Shown: positions 25,635 through 34,461 of the stretch, in pieces
Layout of the letters: every line of letters begins with the position of its first letter
Numbering within the stretch: the stretch's first letter is position 1
Source: Sporobacter sp963675425
GTDB taxonomy: Bacteria > Bacillota > Clostridia > Oscillospirales > Oscillospiraceae
Assembly (NCBI GenBank): GCA_963675425.1
Contig: OY776214.1
Location: forward strand, 496,001 to 560,000
Reading direction: 5' to 3'
Length of the DNA: 64,000 nt
The notes under the pieces: model-generated
Databases searched by the model: none
Told to the model about the DNA's origin: nothing
The model's input: only the letters and a program-made list of their open reading frames with translations
Position numbers and translations under genes: made by a program

Positions 25635-26585
25635 TCAATTAGTTTTTGGTGCGGGAAAGGCCAGCGGATATTTACCGGACATAAGGTAGTCGTAGTATTC
25701 TTTCGGCGAGAGCCTTGCCAAATCCCATTGGTAGCGATCGGTATTGTAATACGCTGTCCACGCGAGAAGAACCTCATATATTTCATGAACGGTCTCGCAA
25801 GAAGATATATCTATCTCATCCTTCATATGGCCGAAGAAGCTTTCCTGCGGGGCGTTGTCCCAACAGTTGGCTCGACGGGACATGGACTGCCGCAGCGAGC
25901 TGTCCTTCACGAGCTGAATAAACCTCACGCTGGTATAATGAGCGCCCTGGTCACTGTGAATCAACGTCTCGGCATTGAGAGAAACGCCGTGCCTGGCAAT
26001 AAGATCATTGACCGTATCCAAAACGAAATCTATCTCCAGCGAATCACTGAGCTTCCATGCAAGCAGTTCCTTGGTGCAGGCGTCAATGATGGTGGAAAGG
26101 TAGCAGTGAGGCGCTTTGCCTCCTGTGATGTAGGTTATATCCGTCAGCAGAACAGCACGAGGGCCGCGGCTTTCAAACTCCCTGTTGAGGAGATTTGGAG
26201 CGACGTGAGCCGTTTTAATGGCCTTTGCCATGCGTCGATAAGGATTTGCCTTGCGAATGGGGCATTTTAACCCGTATTTTCTCATCAGCCGCCGTATCTT
26301 TTTGAGATTCATATGCACCATCGGGTCCATATGGAGCAACCGCATGTATATCCCTCTGGCGCCCTTGTCGCAGCCGCGAAAGCGATAGGCTTCAGCGATC
26401 AGCTGGAAATCCCGTCTGTCCTGTTCCTCACGCTGCTGACGAACGTCCTCCGTGGCAAGATAGTGGTAATACCCGGATCGGGATACACCGGCGACGGAGC
26501 ACAGCCACTTGATGTTCAGAAGATTCCCGTTCTGCCTGACGGTCTCTTGAATGATCCGATACTTGGCGTTGGCCGGGATTCTCAT
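25635..26585 (-). CDS. IS3-family transposase OrfB (DDE integrase)
   Basis: A 316-residue OrfB. It has an HTH_21-type segment with VSRSGYYHYL near the N-terminus, then an rve integrase core with first Asp in LLTDITYITG, second in IHSDQGAHYTS and Glu in APQESFFGHMKDE. All three catalytic residues are present. The end LARLSPKEYYDYL is typical of the group. It is probably made as an OrfAB fusion through -1 slippage in the run of A near the end of orfA (coding strand TTTCTAAAAAAAATAG). It appears intact and so potentially active. Confidence 0.92.
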   Translation of the reverse strand: MRIPANAKYRIIQETVRQNGNLLNIKWLCSVAGVSRSGYYHYLATEDVRQQREEQDRRDFQLIAEAYRFRGCDKGARGIYMRLLHMDPMVHMNLKKIRRLMRKYGLKCPIRKANPYRRMAKAIKTAHVAPNLLNREFESRGPRAVLLTDITYITGGKAPHCYLSTIIDACTKELLAWKLSDSLEIDFVLDTVNDLIARHGVSLNAETLIHSDQGAHYTSVRFIQLVKDSSLRQSMSRRANCWDNAPQESFFGHMKDEIDISSCETVHEIYEVLLAWTAYYNTDRYQWDLARLSPKEYYDYLMSGKYPLAFPAPKTN

Positions 26586-26980
26586 GAGCCCTCCCCGCCC
26601 AGCGACGCTATTTTTTTTAGAAAGGCGATCTCCTGATCCTTGTACGCCAGCTCCTGCTTTAAGAGCTTGATCTTCGCCTCTGGCGTCAGCTTACAGTCCA
26701 GATACTTCCCGTAGGTCTTTAGGTCTCGGAAGCCGTTGCCTGCCTTGACCTCGTTTTTGACCATCGTACGCAGACCATTTACCCGGTTTTCTCCCAATAT
26801 TTCCGGGTCAATACCCAATTCGGCCGTGATCTCCCTCGGATCCGTCCCGGCTTGCAACGCCTTATAGAACAGTGCCTTGAACTCCGCCGAGAAGTGTACC
26901 ATGCTGGGTGATACGTCCAACACATATGGGCTCTCTCGCAGAGTGTCCATCTCTCTTACCGTAAACTTCTTGTTTGCCAT
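26582..26980 (-). CDS. IS3-family OrfA (helix-turn-helix)
   Basis: A 132-residue OrfA. The ATG at 26980 follows GGAGGAAAACCTG, better than an in-frame upstream ATG at 27037. The helix-turn-helix is around 35-75 (DPREITAELGIDPEILGENR) and the terminal coiled coil is LLKQELAYKDQEIAFLKKI. It is diverged from the OrfA at 11114-11518 (about 60 percent identity by eye). It binds the element's ends and dimerises with the OrfAB fusion. Confidence 0.88.
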   Translation of the reverse strand: MANKKFTVREMDTLRESPYVLDVSPSMVHFSAEFKALFYKALQAGTDPREITAELGIDPEILGENRVNGLRTMVKNEVKAGNGFRDLKTYGKYLDCKLTPEAKIKLLKQELAYKDQEIAFLKKIASLGGEGS

Positions 26981-27191
26981 CAGGTTTTCCTCCGTTTTGT
27001 TCAAATCTATTCTATTACCGATCTGAACCGGAGTCAAAAACTCTATTTGTCCGTTTTATGGGTTTCAAAAACCTACGTGTCCGAATTCTTGGGTTTTTGA
27101 AAACCGCTTGTGTCTATTCTTTGGGGTACAGTTTACGCATACCGCATAAAAAAGTTCAGAAAGACCCACTTTTAGCGGATTTTCCTGAACT

Positions 27192-27257
27192 TGGTGGAGA
27201 CGAAGAGGATCGAACTCTCGACCTTACGGATACGAACCGTACACTCTCCCAAGCGGG
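27192..27257 (-). other. tRNA-Ala-like remnant, 5' strand replaced
   Basis: From the CCA end (27192-27194) to the D-arm the sequence is almost identical to tRNA-Ala at 33132-33207, but the anticodon loop reads TTCGTAT. Beyond the D-arm it departs, and no strand pairs with the acceptor CGTCTCC. It cannot fold as a complete tRNA. A hairpin GTTCAG..CTGAAC lies on its 3' side. It is one of two such remnants flanking the nitrogenase-like locus. Confidence 0.65.
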
Positions 27258-27450
27258 CCGGTTTTAGCACGATGAATCAATATAAAAGATGAAGAAAATG
27301 GCTTGTTTCAAGGACTTTCTCGGAAGTGCAGACTCTTTCGGGCATTAAAGCTCCATGTCAAATCCATTTTCATAATTTGGGCGTAGCACGCGCGGCAGCC
27401 ACGCGGGTTACGCCCACATATTTTGAAGACGGATGCGGCTCACGTGCCAG
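27192..27450. repeat. Diverged direct repeat, copy 2
   Basis: Partner of 11716-11980. Shared landmarks are the tRNA-like part, GGGCCGGTT, GGCTTGTTTCAAGGACTTT, ATCCATTTTCAT and the hairpin arms with CGCGCGGCAGCCACGCGGG at the loop. The rest of the stretch to 27570 holds nothing I recognise. Confidence 0.75.
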
Positions 27451-27570
27451 GCAGACAGGTCACATCCAAGTAGCAGGTTTCAGCATAATGGGTTGCTGCA
27501 CGTCTATGCCTTTATCTGGGGCCGAAACACGTGAATATTCAATCATTGAATACCTGTGTGAGTGTTTAAG

Positions 27571-28839
27571 TTATATGATGATTTCTGCCTTAAACAGCCC
27601 AGTAGTTGCGGTAAAGGAATACAATCCGCCGTATTTTTCAACCACAGCGGCAATGCTTTTTATGCCCAGACCATCATTTCCTGTCGGACGCACCGGTATC
27701 CCATCCCTAAAAATCACATCCCCGGCATAGATGTTCGTGATTTGTATAAGGAGCTTTTCGTCTTTGTTTGCGCAGATGATGTTCAACCGTCTGTCTTCGG
27801 CATTCGTCAGTTTCATACAGGCATTTATGGCGTTTTCAATAGCGTTTGAGAAAATGACGCAGAGGTCCATATCAGATATGGCGTTATTTTCAGTGAGATC
27901 GATCTGTGTTTCGACTTTTACTTTATCTTTCTCAGCTTTGGTGATATAAGAGTATAAAATCAAATTCACGGTGTAATTGCCGCAGTACGCCGGAACGGCT
28001 GCGTCCTCGATCGCGCTGCCGACCTTGGCGATATATCTCTGCGCCGCGGCCTTGTTATCGTCCGCCAGATAGGCGCCGATAAGGCTCAAATGGTGATGCA
28101 TATCGTGGCGGTAAATCCTAGTCTTTTCTTCCGCCTGTATCATCGACTCGGCGCGAAGCCGAAGGGCAGATATCTGAGCGGCCAGGACATTCTGCTCGTT
28201 CTGCAGTGCAAACCGCTTCGTCAACTGATTCACATATTCGATCAGGAAGTAATAAAACACGGCAGACAAGCCCGTTGTCAGAATGCCAATGACGATCACC
28301 CTTGAGGTGTACAGCAGATGCGTATACACAGTCGTCAGGTATGCGAGAACGTAATATATCAAAGGAACGATACCGATCAGATTGATTTTGCTTTGGGAAA
28401 AATCAAGAGTTTTGATAAAATACGGGCGTATAAACTTATATGTGATAATGAGCAGCGGGACGGACATGACGATACTGGAAACGACGGCCACGACAGGGTC
28501 GCTGTTAAAAGGAAGCGCGATCAAATCACCGAGCCATCGGCGCGGTGTGGTGAGGATATAGGCGGTGCAGAGGACAAAGAGGACCCAATCGAAACGCCTC
28601 CTGAAAAAAGCAGTAAAAAATATCAGCAGCGGCAGATGGACGACGAGGGGATACGCCTTCTCAAGAACGGATGATCCGAATATAAAATAAAGAGCCTCCT
28701 GAAAAAACAGGCAAATAACAAAACACAAGGACATAGCGATAACGCTGCGCTTATCCCTTTTTATATCAAGAAGAAAGGCCATAATCAGAAAGCCGTAGGT
28801 AAAAACACAGAAGTAGTTCAGCGCAAAGAGCATATGCAA
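27571..28839 (-). CDS. GHKL-domain sensor histidine kinase
   Basis: A 422-residue kinase. Six or so transmembrane helices fill residues 1-205. The coiled linker leads to the phosphoacceptor YRHDMHHHLSLIGAYL (His near 245). The GHKL ATPase has FSNAIENAINAC and GNDGLGIKSIAAVVEKYGG. A TTG at 28839 or ATG at 28833 can start it; both overlap or abut the regulator's stop. It pairs with the LytTR regulator at 28840-29583. The signal is unknown. It is the second such kinase in the window, with little sequence closeness to the one at 8332-9654. Confidence 0.9.
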   Translation of the reverse strand: MHMLFALNYFCVFTYGFLIMAFLLDIKRDKRSVIAMSLCFVICLFFQEALYFIFGSSVLEKAYPLVVHLPLLIFFTAFFRRRFDWVLFVLCTAYILTTPRRWLGDLIALPFNSDPVVAVVSSIVMSVPLLIITYKFIRPYFIKTLDFSQSKINLIGIVPLIYYVLAYLTTVYTHLLYTSRVIVIGILTTGLSAVFYYFLIEYVNQLTKRFALQNEQNVLAAQISALRLRAESMIQAEEKTRIYRHDMHHHLSLIGAYLADDNKAAAQRYIAKVGSAIEDAAVPAYCGNYTVNLILYSYITKAEKDKVKVETQIDLTENNAISDMDLCVIFSNAIENAINACMKLTNAEDRRLNIICANKDEKLLIQITNIYAGDVIFRDGIPVRPTGNDGLGIKSIAAVVEKYGGLYSFTATTGLFKAEIII

Positions 28840-29583
28840 TCACGCCTTCCGGGGTTTGACATGAGTAAAAGTGAACGCTATGTAAGAGTTCTTGATTACC
28901 CCAAAATTCACCTTTGACACCGGAACGAGAGCCTGCGAACGCATTTTGATATACCGCGGACCGAGCGTGTCGATATGTACCATGTTGACGATGTAAGACC
29001 GATGCGGTTTGATAAAGCCGTTTTTAACAAGAAGCAGCTCCTCAAGGCCGGTCATCGTTCCGGCGGCCTCAAGTGAGGAACCGTCGGTCAAATGATAGGT
29101 AATGGTATGCCCGAGCACTTCGGCGAACTCAAGCCTTTTGAAAGGCACCCGAATAAATCCTGTTTTGCTTTTCACCAGAAACCATGTATCTACCGTATCT
29201 TCAAGCTCTGAAATAACCCTGTCAAGCATCGAGTGCAGCGCTGCTTTGCCGACGGGCTTGAGCACATAGGAATATGCGTTAACCGAATAGGATTCAACAG
29301 CATATTCGGATGACGAGGTTAAAAAGACGATTTTGACCTCTTTATTAAATTGACGTATCTCGTGCGCCGCGTCCATGCCGGTCGTCAACGGCATAATGAT
29401 GTCCAGCAATACCAGGTCAAAGGACTGGTCGTGCTCCATGGCTGACAATAAATCCACCGCATTGCTGAACGGTGTGCAGGTGACTGAGCGTCTGTCTGCT
29501 TTCGCCGACGTATAGTCATTAAGCATGATAACAATATTTGAAAGGTCTTCCTGATTATCATCGCAGACAGCAATCTTCAACAT
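28840..29583 (-). CDS. LytTR-family response regulator
   Basis: A 247-residue regulator when begun at ATG 29583, which follows AGGAGCG; a longer frame to 29640 has no good site. The receiver domain (1-120) has DD at 8-9, phospho-acceptor in FDLVLLDIIMP and Lys in YVLKPVGK. The LytTR domain (about 140-240) carries FIKPHRSYIVNMVHIDTL and ALVPVSKVNFGVIK. It likely controls nearby genes, such as the divergently transcribed lipoprotein at 29786; this is inferred from position only. Confidence 0.9.
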   Translation of the reverse strand: MLKIAVCDDNQEDLSNIVIMLNDYTSAKADRRSVTCTPFSNAVDLLSAMEHDQSFDLVLLDIIMPLTTGMDAAHEIRQFNKEVKIVFLTSSSEYAVESYSVNAYSYVLKPVGKAALHSMLDRVISELEDTVDTWFLVKSKTGFIRVPFKRLEFAEVLGHTITYHLTDGSSLEAAGTMTGLEELLLVKNGFIKPHRSYIVNMVHIDTLGPRYIKMRSQALVPVSKVNFGVIKNSYIAFTFTHVKPRKA

Positions 29584-29785
29584 AATAAAGGCGCTCCTAA
29601 TCGTTAAATACTTAAAAAAGTATATAATATAACCATTCAACAGTAAACACTCAAAATCATTTCATGTCGATAAAATGCCGTTTCGTGCAAACCGCATTTT
29701 TTTACATATAAAATTGATAAACTAGGACTTGAATGAAAATAAATCTATAGCAACCAACTTAAAAAATCTGTTAGGGGATATTCGT

Positions 29786-30283
29786 ATGAAAAAATTAAAA
29801 ATTGTAAGCATTTTCATCGTCCTGTCACTTGCCTTTGCAATGCTGGCCGCCTGCGGCTCGGACCCGATTCAAGACGACCTGAAGTCCTACATCAACGACC
29901 AGATGCCTGCCGTGCAGGCGAAGTACGATACGTCGCTCGACGCATATAACGCCGTGGCCGGAGACAGTTATACGGATGACGCAACAATGCTCGCAGCACT
30001 CACCGAAACCGTCGTTCCCACAATAGCCGAAGCGCTGGCGGCTGCAAAGGCCATCACCCCCGCCACAAAAGAAGTTACAGCGCTGAATGATCAGTATGTT
30101 GTGGCACTCACGTCCTACAATGATGCATACATAACCATACAGGATGCCCTCACGAACAGCGACGCTGCAAAAATTGACGAGGCTGCAGCTCTGCTGCAGA
30201 CCGCCACAACGCAGAGCGCGGATTTTAACACGGCGCTTGCCGCTCTGGCAAAAGATCACAATCTGACGATCACCTCGGACTAG
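29786..30283 (+). CDS. Small lipoprotein, helical, unknown function
   Basis: A 165-residue protein with a lipoprotein signal (LAFAMLAAC, Cys at 23). The mature part is acidic, alanine-rich and predicted helical, with repeated patterns such as ALTETVVPTIAEALAAAKAI. ATG 29786 follows AGGGGATATTC. I do not recognise a family. It is transcribed away from the LytTR/GHKL pair and is followed 27 bp later by an IS1182-type element. It could be a target of that two-component system. Confidence 0.8.
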   Translation: MKKLKIVSIFIVLSLAFAMLAACGSDPIQDDLKSYINDQMPAVQAKYDTSLDAYNAVAGDSYTDDATMLAALTETVVPTIAEALAAAKAITPATKEVTALNDQYVVALTSYNDAYITIQDALTNSDAAKIDEAAALLQTATTQSADFNTALAALAKDHNLTITSD

Positions 30284-30310
30284 CTTCGGCAATAGTACCG
30301 GCATCAATGA

Positions 30311-32131
30311 GGGGCTGTAGCAAAACAGCCCGAAAAAAAACAGAGCCGAAGTGACTGCGAAAGCAGACACAACGGCTCTGTTTTGGTATAATTTAGGTGT
30401 GAAACAAAATAAATACCGTGTCAATTATGGCACGGAAAAACGGAATGTGCAACTGAAAATAGACGAGATGGTCGCGGAAAAGATAATACCAGCGGACGAC
30501 AGTGTGCGGCTCTTAGATGAAATTATGGAGGAGATGGATTACACCCCGCTAATGAGAGCATACAAACGCATAGGTCGACGCCCCGCAACGAATCCCGTCA
30601 CGATGCTGAAAATATTGGTGTATGCCATGATGCAGGGCATCTTATCTAGCCGCGCCATCGCTTCGGCCTGCATACGGGACATCAATTTCATTTGGCTGTT
30701 AAATGGAGAAAAAGCACCGAACCATAGCGAGATTGCACGCTTTCGGAGCAAGAGACTGCCGGAGTGTATGGAAGAACTTTTCTATCAGTTGGTAGAAAAG
30801 CTGTCGATGCACGGAGAGATCAAATTTGAGCACCTGTTTGTGGACGGAACAAAAATCGAGGCCAATGCAAACAAATATAGCTTCGTGTGGAAGAAAAGCA
30901 CGACGAAATATGAGACCCGGTTGCATGATAAGCTGGCAAAGCTGACGCCAGAACTCTGTTCCAGGTACGGCATCTTAGCGGACTCCCCAGAGGAATTGCT
31001 TTGTGCGCTTCAAAGCAGTGTGACGGCTCCGTTCGTATACGGCAGGGGTAAACGGAAAAGTGAGCTGCAGAGGGACATAGAGCTTCTCCAGGGACTTCTC
31101 GACCGGAAATTAAAGTACGCCGGGTATCAGGAGACGTTTAACGGGCGCAACAGCTTCTCCAAAACCGATCCGGACGCAACGTTTATGCACATGAAGGACG
31201 ACCATATGCGCAATGCGCAACTGAAGCCGGGCTACAATATTCAGCTTGGGGTTGAAGGCGAGTACATAACAGGCGCCCTTGTTTCGAGCGAACGCAGTGA
31301 TCAGCTTACGCTCATCCCACTTCTAGAAGATATGGAAGCGCATCTGGGCAGAAGCTATGCGGATGTGACGGCGGACGCCGGCTATGAGAGCGAGGAGAAT
31401 TACACATATTTCGAGGGGAAATCCACTGAATGCTACATCAAACCTCAGAATTACGAGCGTTCAAAAACAAAGAAATACAAGAGTGACATGGCGCTCCGTG
31501 AAAACATGGTCTATGACGCTGATTTAGACGAGTACACCTGTCAGGTCGGGAAAAAGCTTAGAGTTGTTCGTACTGGTAAACGGAAGAGCAAATCCGGTTT
31601 TGAGAGCGATATTACCTACTACGAGTGTGAAAATTGTGAAGGCTGTCCCTACAAAAAGAAATGTGCCCGGGGGATGGGTAACAGAACACTCAATATCTCG
31701 AAAAGATTCATTGAGCAACGCGAGCGATCTTTGATACGTATTACTAGCGAGAAAGGCATTCTGCTTCGAATGAACCGCTCTATTCAGTCGGAGGGGGCCT
31801 TCGGGGTCATCAAGCAGGATTACCGTTTCCGGCAGTTCCTGCATCGCGGCAACCATAAAGTTCTGACGGAAATGCTCCTGATGGCGATGGGCTACGATAT
31901 TAACAAGTTTCACAACAAGATTCAAAAAAATCGCACTGGACGACAGCTGTTCCAAAAACTTTTAGCTTAACAACAAAAAAACAGAATACTTTTCCACAAC
32001 GTGGCAGGTTTAAGGCCGGCCTCCAAATTCTCGTCTCCAGTTTTCCACATGCGGCTATCTTTTTTCTTGTAACAAGTGGCTTTTGGGCATTAATTGGGGG
32101 CTGTAGCAAATTTTTGTTTTGCTACAGCCCC
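30311..32131 (+). mobile_element. IS1182-family insertion sequence, about 1.8 kb
   Basis: Left end GGGGCTGTAGCAAAAC and the exact complement at the right (32116-32131) form terminal inverted repeats. One transposase gene fills the interior. The right end also folds with a nearby copy of GGGGCTGTAGCAAA (32097-32110) into a terminator-like hairpin. The element lies just after the lipoprotein gene and before a decayed secreted-protein gene, and may have disrupted that region. Confidence 0.85.
30351..31970 (+). CDS. IS1182-family transposase
   Basis: A 539-residue DDE transposase. The N-terminal DUF772-like domain has IGRRPATNPVTMLKILVYAMMQG and NHSEIARFRSKRL. The catalytic core includes FVDGTKIEANANKYSFVWKK (first Asp), ADAGYESEENY (second) and RMNRSIQSEGAFGVIKQDYRF (Glu). 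A Cys-rich insert CENCEGCPYKKKCARG is typical of the group. The true start may be a few codons further in, since the first 20 residues overlap the inverted repeat. The frame is uninterrupted, so the element could be active. Confidence 0.92.
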   Translation: MTAKADTTALFWYNLGVKQNKYRVNYGTEKRNVQLKIDEMVAEKIIPADDSVRLLDEIMEEMDYTPLMRAYKRIGRRPATNPVTMLKILVYAMMQGILSSRAIASACIRDINFIWLLNGEKAPNHSEIARFRSKRLPECMEELFYQLVEKLSMHGEIKFEHLFVDGTKIEANANKYSFVWKKSTTKYETRLHDKLAKLTPELCSRYGILADSPEELLCALQSSVTAPFVYGRGKRKSELQRDIELLQGLLDRKLKYAGYQETFNGRNSFSKTDPDATFMHMKDDHMRNAQLKPGYNIQLGVEGEYITGALVSSERSDQLTLIPLLEDMEAHLGRSYADVTADAGYESEENYTYFEGKSTECYIKPQNYERSKTKKYKSDMALRENMVYDADLDEYTCQVGKKLRVVRTGKRKSKSGFESDITYYECENCEGCPYKKKCARGMGNRTLNISKRFIEQRERSLIRITSEKGILLRMNRSIQSEGAFGVIKQDYRFRQFLHRGNHKVLTEMLLMAMGYDINKFHNKIQKNRTGRQLFQKLLA

Positions 32132-32172
32132 TTTATGCCTCTGGCGCGCTCCCGACGTTTACAGTTTGAATG

Positions 32173-32627
32173 GAAATGAAGGAGAAAAAGTCAACGAAAA
32201 AGAGACTCATTAGCGTCCTCATGGCCCTGTGCCTCGCGGGTACATGTCTCGACGATCCTGCAGCGGTTTATTGAGAACATGGCAGAATAATACTGAAAAC
32301 CGGCTTGAAAGGACCGTAGGATAAGCAAACAAGAGAGTGGGAAAATACATATGTTACCTTCTACGCGTACGGTCTGACAGGTACGCTCAACGACAAGGGC
32401 ATGGCATATATCGCCAATACAAACTATACCAGCCTGCCGCCTCTTGAAACGCTTCCGAGCCAGGGCTGGGACAATCATACGCTAGACGTGGATAGCGCGG
32501 GCGGGGCCACGCTCACGCTGAGGCCCAATGCGGCATACAGGGAATCACAGTCGACTCCGATGTCATCGAATTTGATGTCGCGGGCGGGGAGATCACGACA
32601 TCGGTGGGCTTTTCAGACCAGGCACGC
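32173..32627 (+). pseudogene. Decayed secreted-protein gene
   Basis: After GAAGGAG a frame gives KKSTKKRLISVLMALCLAG, a signal-peptide-like start. Further fragments YAYGLTGTLNDKGMAYIAN, SLPPLETLPSQGWDNHTL and SDVIEFDVAGGEITTSVGF appear in different frames. Stops and shifts separate them. It looks like the remains of a secreted or surface protein gene next to the IS1182 element. No family is recognisable. Confidence 0.45.
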
Positions 32628-32745
32628 ATTTTCTTTTCCCAAAGCACTTCCTTTTAAATGTACTTTATCGTTTTCCTTCCTCCCATTCCCCATTTCGACT
32701 TTTTTCCATAATGATTTGCTTGCGTTTATAAGATGTATACGAAAA

Positions 32746-32792
32746 AGGTTCAGCAAAACAGCGGACCCACGCTCCCGTATCTTGCTGAACCT
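32746..32792. terminator. Long hairpin in non-coding stretch
   Basis: Arms AGGTTCAGCAA and TTGCTGAACCT enclose 25 bases. It lies in the 32630-33090 stretch, where I find no gene. A T-run is lacking, so its role as a terminator is uncertain. Confidence 0.4.
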
Positions 32793-33090
32793 CCGTTGTT
32801 TGAAAACTCTCTTTCCATTAGTACATGACTTACCCATAATTGCTATGAAACCACGCCCCTGCGTGATTATGCAAATTATCTAAAAACCATGTGATGCGAA
32901 CCGCATGGTTGCGGGGCCTCCATCAACCGAGTCACGCACCAAATTGAACAGTTATTAGCAATAAATTGTGTTCATTGCATGTAACTGGTACAAAATTTGG
33001 AGACGTATTACGTATGAGCGTTTTCCCCCAAGAAGAATAGAAAAATTCGTCCGTCAAAACGACCACAATATATTTAGCAAGATAATAGCA

Positions 33091-33125
33091 AAAAGTTCGC
33101 AAAACGAATTGTTTTGCGAACTTTT
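33091..33125 (-). terminator. Terminator of the tRNA-Ala gene
   Basis: Palindrome with 15-bp arms, AAAAGTTCGCAAAAC and its complement, around GAATT. On the minus strand it begins 7 bp after the tRNA's CCA end and runs into T residues. Confidence 0.8.
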
Positions 33126-33131
33126 TGAATA

Positions 33132-33207
33132 TGGTGGAGACGAAGAGGATCGAACTCTCGACCTTACGGATGCGAACCGTACGCTCTCCCAGCTGAGCTA
33201 CGCCCCC
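33132..33207 (-). tRNA. tRNA-Ala(CGC)
   Basis: On the minus strand the 76-base sequence folds with acceptor GGGGGCG/CGTCTCC, D-arm GCTC/GAGC, anticodon stem TACGG/CCGTA, loop TTCGCAT and T-arm GAGAG-TTCGATC-CTCTT, ending in an encoded CCA. The anticodon CGC reads the alanine codon GCG. It is the intact reference for the remnants at 11716 and 27192. Confidence 0.92.
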
Positions 33208-33317
33208 ATTTTGTGGATGTTGCACAATTTCCCCTGTTTTCGCTCTAACGTACCATGCCTTGTTTCGTGTATCGCTATCGGAACTTTCCTTCTGATATCG
33301 GGGCCTGCTTTACGCTT

Positions 33318-33347
33318 CGCTTGCGCTCCCAGCTGAGCTACGCCCCC
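33318..33347 (-). other. tRNA-Ala 5' fragment
   Basis: The segment CCAGCTGAGCTACGCCCCC (33329-33347) repeats the first 19 bases of the intact tRNA-Ala gene lying 140 bp to the left, in the same orientation. The rest of a tRNA is absent. It is either the scar of a lost tandem tRNA gene or the residue of integration/excision at this site. Confidence 0.65.
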
Positions 33348-33489
33348 CTGTTAACTCTGTCCACGAAATAATTTTATCGCGTGGAGACGATTATAGCAGA
33401 TTTTATTGGCGCTGTAAAGAGTGAATGTTATAATTAATGTGCTAATACTTTCAGGCTATTCAATTGGGGAAAGATTTACGGGGTTTTAA

Positions 33490-34185
33490 ATGAATCATCA
33501 ACTTTACGCCGTCGATAAAGGCCAGGGAGAAGTGCTCGTCCTGCTGCACGGCAATGGGGAAAGCTCGGATTATTTTACGCGCCAGATTGATTTTTTCTCT
33601 GCCTTTTACCGTGTCCTGGCCGTCGACACGCGCGGGCATGGCCGCTCCCCGCGCGGGACCGGCCCTTTTACACTGGAGCGGTTTGCCGACGATCTTTTTA
33701 CATTTTTAACTGAGCACGGCGTTACCCGGGCCCATATACTCGGCTTCAGCGACGGCGGCAATATCGCGCTGCTGTTCGCGCTGAAGTATCCCGAGCATGT
33801 CGGTTGTCTGATTTTAAACGGAGCAAACCTTAATCCGTTCGGTTTAAAGCTTTCGGTCCTGCTGCCCATATGGCTGGGCTGGTGTTCTGCTGCCCTGCGC
33901 GCGCTGTTTTCAGAAGACGCCATACGTCAAAAGGAGCTGCTGAACCTGATGGCTGCCGAGCCGAACATCCGTCCGGTATCGCTCCGGCGTATCGCTGCAC
34001 CATCGCTGGTAATCGTCGGCAACCGCGATATGATCCGCCGGCGTCACACGAAGAAGATTGCGCAATATCTGCCAAACAGCCGCCTTGTGATCCTGAACGG
34101 CACACATTTCATTGCATCGAAACAGAGCAAGGCTTTCAACGACGCCGTTTATGCGTTATTAGAGGAAAATACAAGCCGCGAATAA
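33490..34185 (+). CDS. Alpha/beta-fold hydrolase
   Basis: A 231-residue protein of the alpha/beta-hydrolase superfamily. HGNGESSDYF forms the oxyanion region, GFSDGGNIA (nucleophile Ser near 99) is the nucleophile elbow, VGNRDM holds the acidic member and GTHFIASK the catalytic His. It is cytoplasmic, without signal peptide. The fold covers esterases, lactonases and C-C hydrolases, so the substrate is open. It stands alone on the plus strand, downstream of the tRNA-Ala fragment. Confidence 0.88.
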   Translation: MNHQLYAVDKGQGEVLVLLHGNGESSDYFTRQIDFFSAFYRVLAVDTRGHGRSPRGTGPFTLERFADDLFTFLTEHGVTRAHILGFSDGGNIALLFALKYPEHVGCLILNGANLNPFGLKLSVLLPIWLGWCSAALRALFSEDAIRQKELLNLMAAEPNIRPVSLRRIAAPSLVIVGNRDMIRRRHTKKIAQYLPNSRLVILNGTHFIASKQSKAFNDAVYALLEENTSRE

Positions 34186-34461
34186 TACGCTCAGTATAAT
34201 AGCTTTTGGACACATCCGGCTTCGCCTAGTAATGTTATAATATCCCATATTTCTCTGCAACACATTCATAACATCAGCCATATTTATATGTTAAGTTTTT
34301 GTAAAGTCGACAGTTTTTTCAGCAATTTGCATGCCGGTTTCATTTTATTGGGTTTACGTAAATGTGCCATTTTACTATCTCTACAGAGAGTTATTCACAA
34401 TCTCCACAGGTTTATCCACATGTATAATACTTTGCAGTTACAAAGCTTTGATGTTTAATTT
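34186..34461. other. Intergenic region with two DnaA-box sequences
   Basis: No gene is seen. TTATTCACA (34391-34399) and TTATCCACA (34412-34420) are perfect matches to the DnaA-box consensus TTATNCACA, same orientation, 21 bp apart. The rest is A/T-rich. Confidence 0.6.

Larger units (their letters stand above)
25574..27130 (-). mobile_element. Complete IS3-family insertion sequence, about 1557 bp
   Basis: Outer ends are TATACCCCAAGTCAAGGACA (left, plus strand) and TGTACCCCAAAGAATAGACA (right, read inward), an imperfect inverted repeat. Between them lie orfA and orfB, overlapping by 4 bp. The right end holds three TGTCC-type repeats spaced about 30-33 bp. No clear target duplication is visible. 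The element sits within the serine-recombinase remnant on one side and about 60 bp from a tRNA-Ala-like remnant on the other. Confidence 0.85.

Noticed and set aside
27192..27257. Functional tRNA with anticodon CGT
   Set aside because: The 5' acceptor strand and D-arm are replaced by unrelated sequence.
34391..34420. Chromosomal replication origin
   Set aside because: Only two boxes, no AT-rich unwinding element of note and no dnaA/dnaN/gyrB genes nearby.
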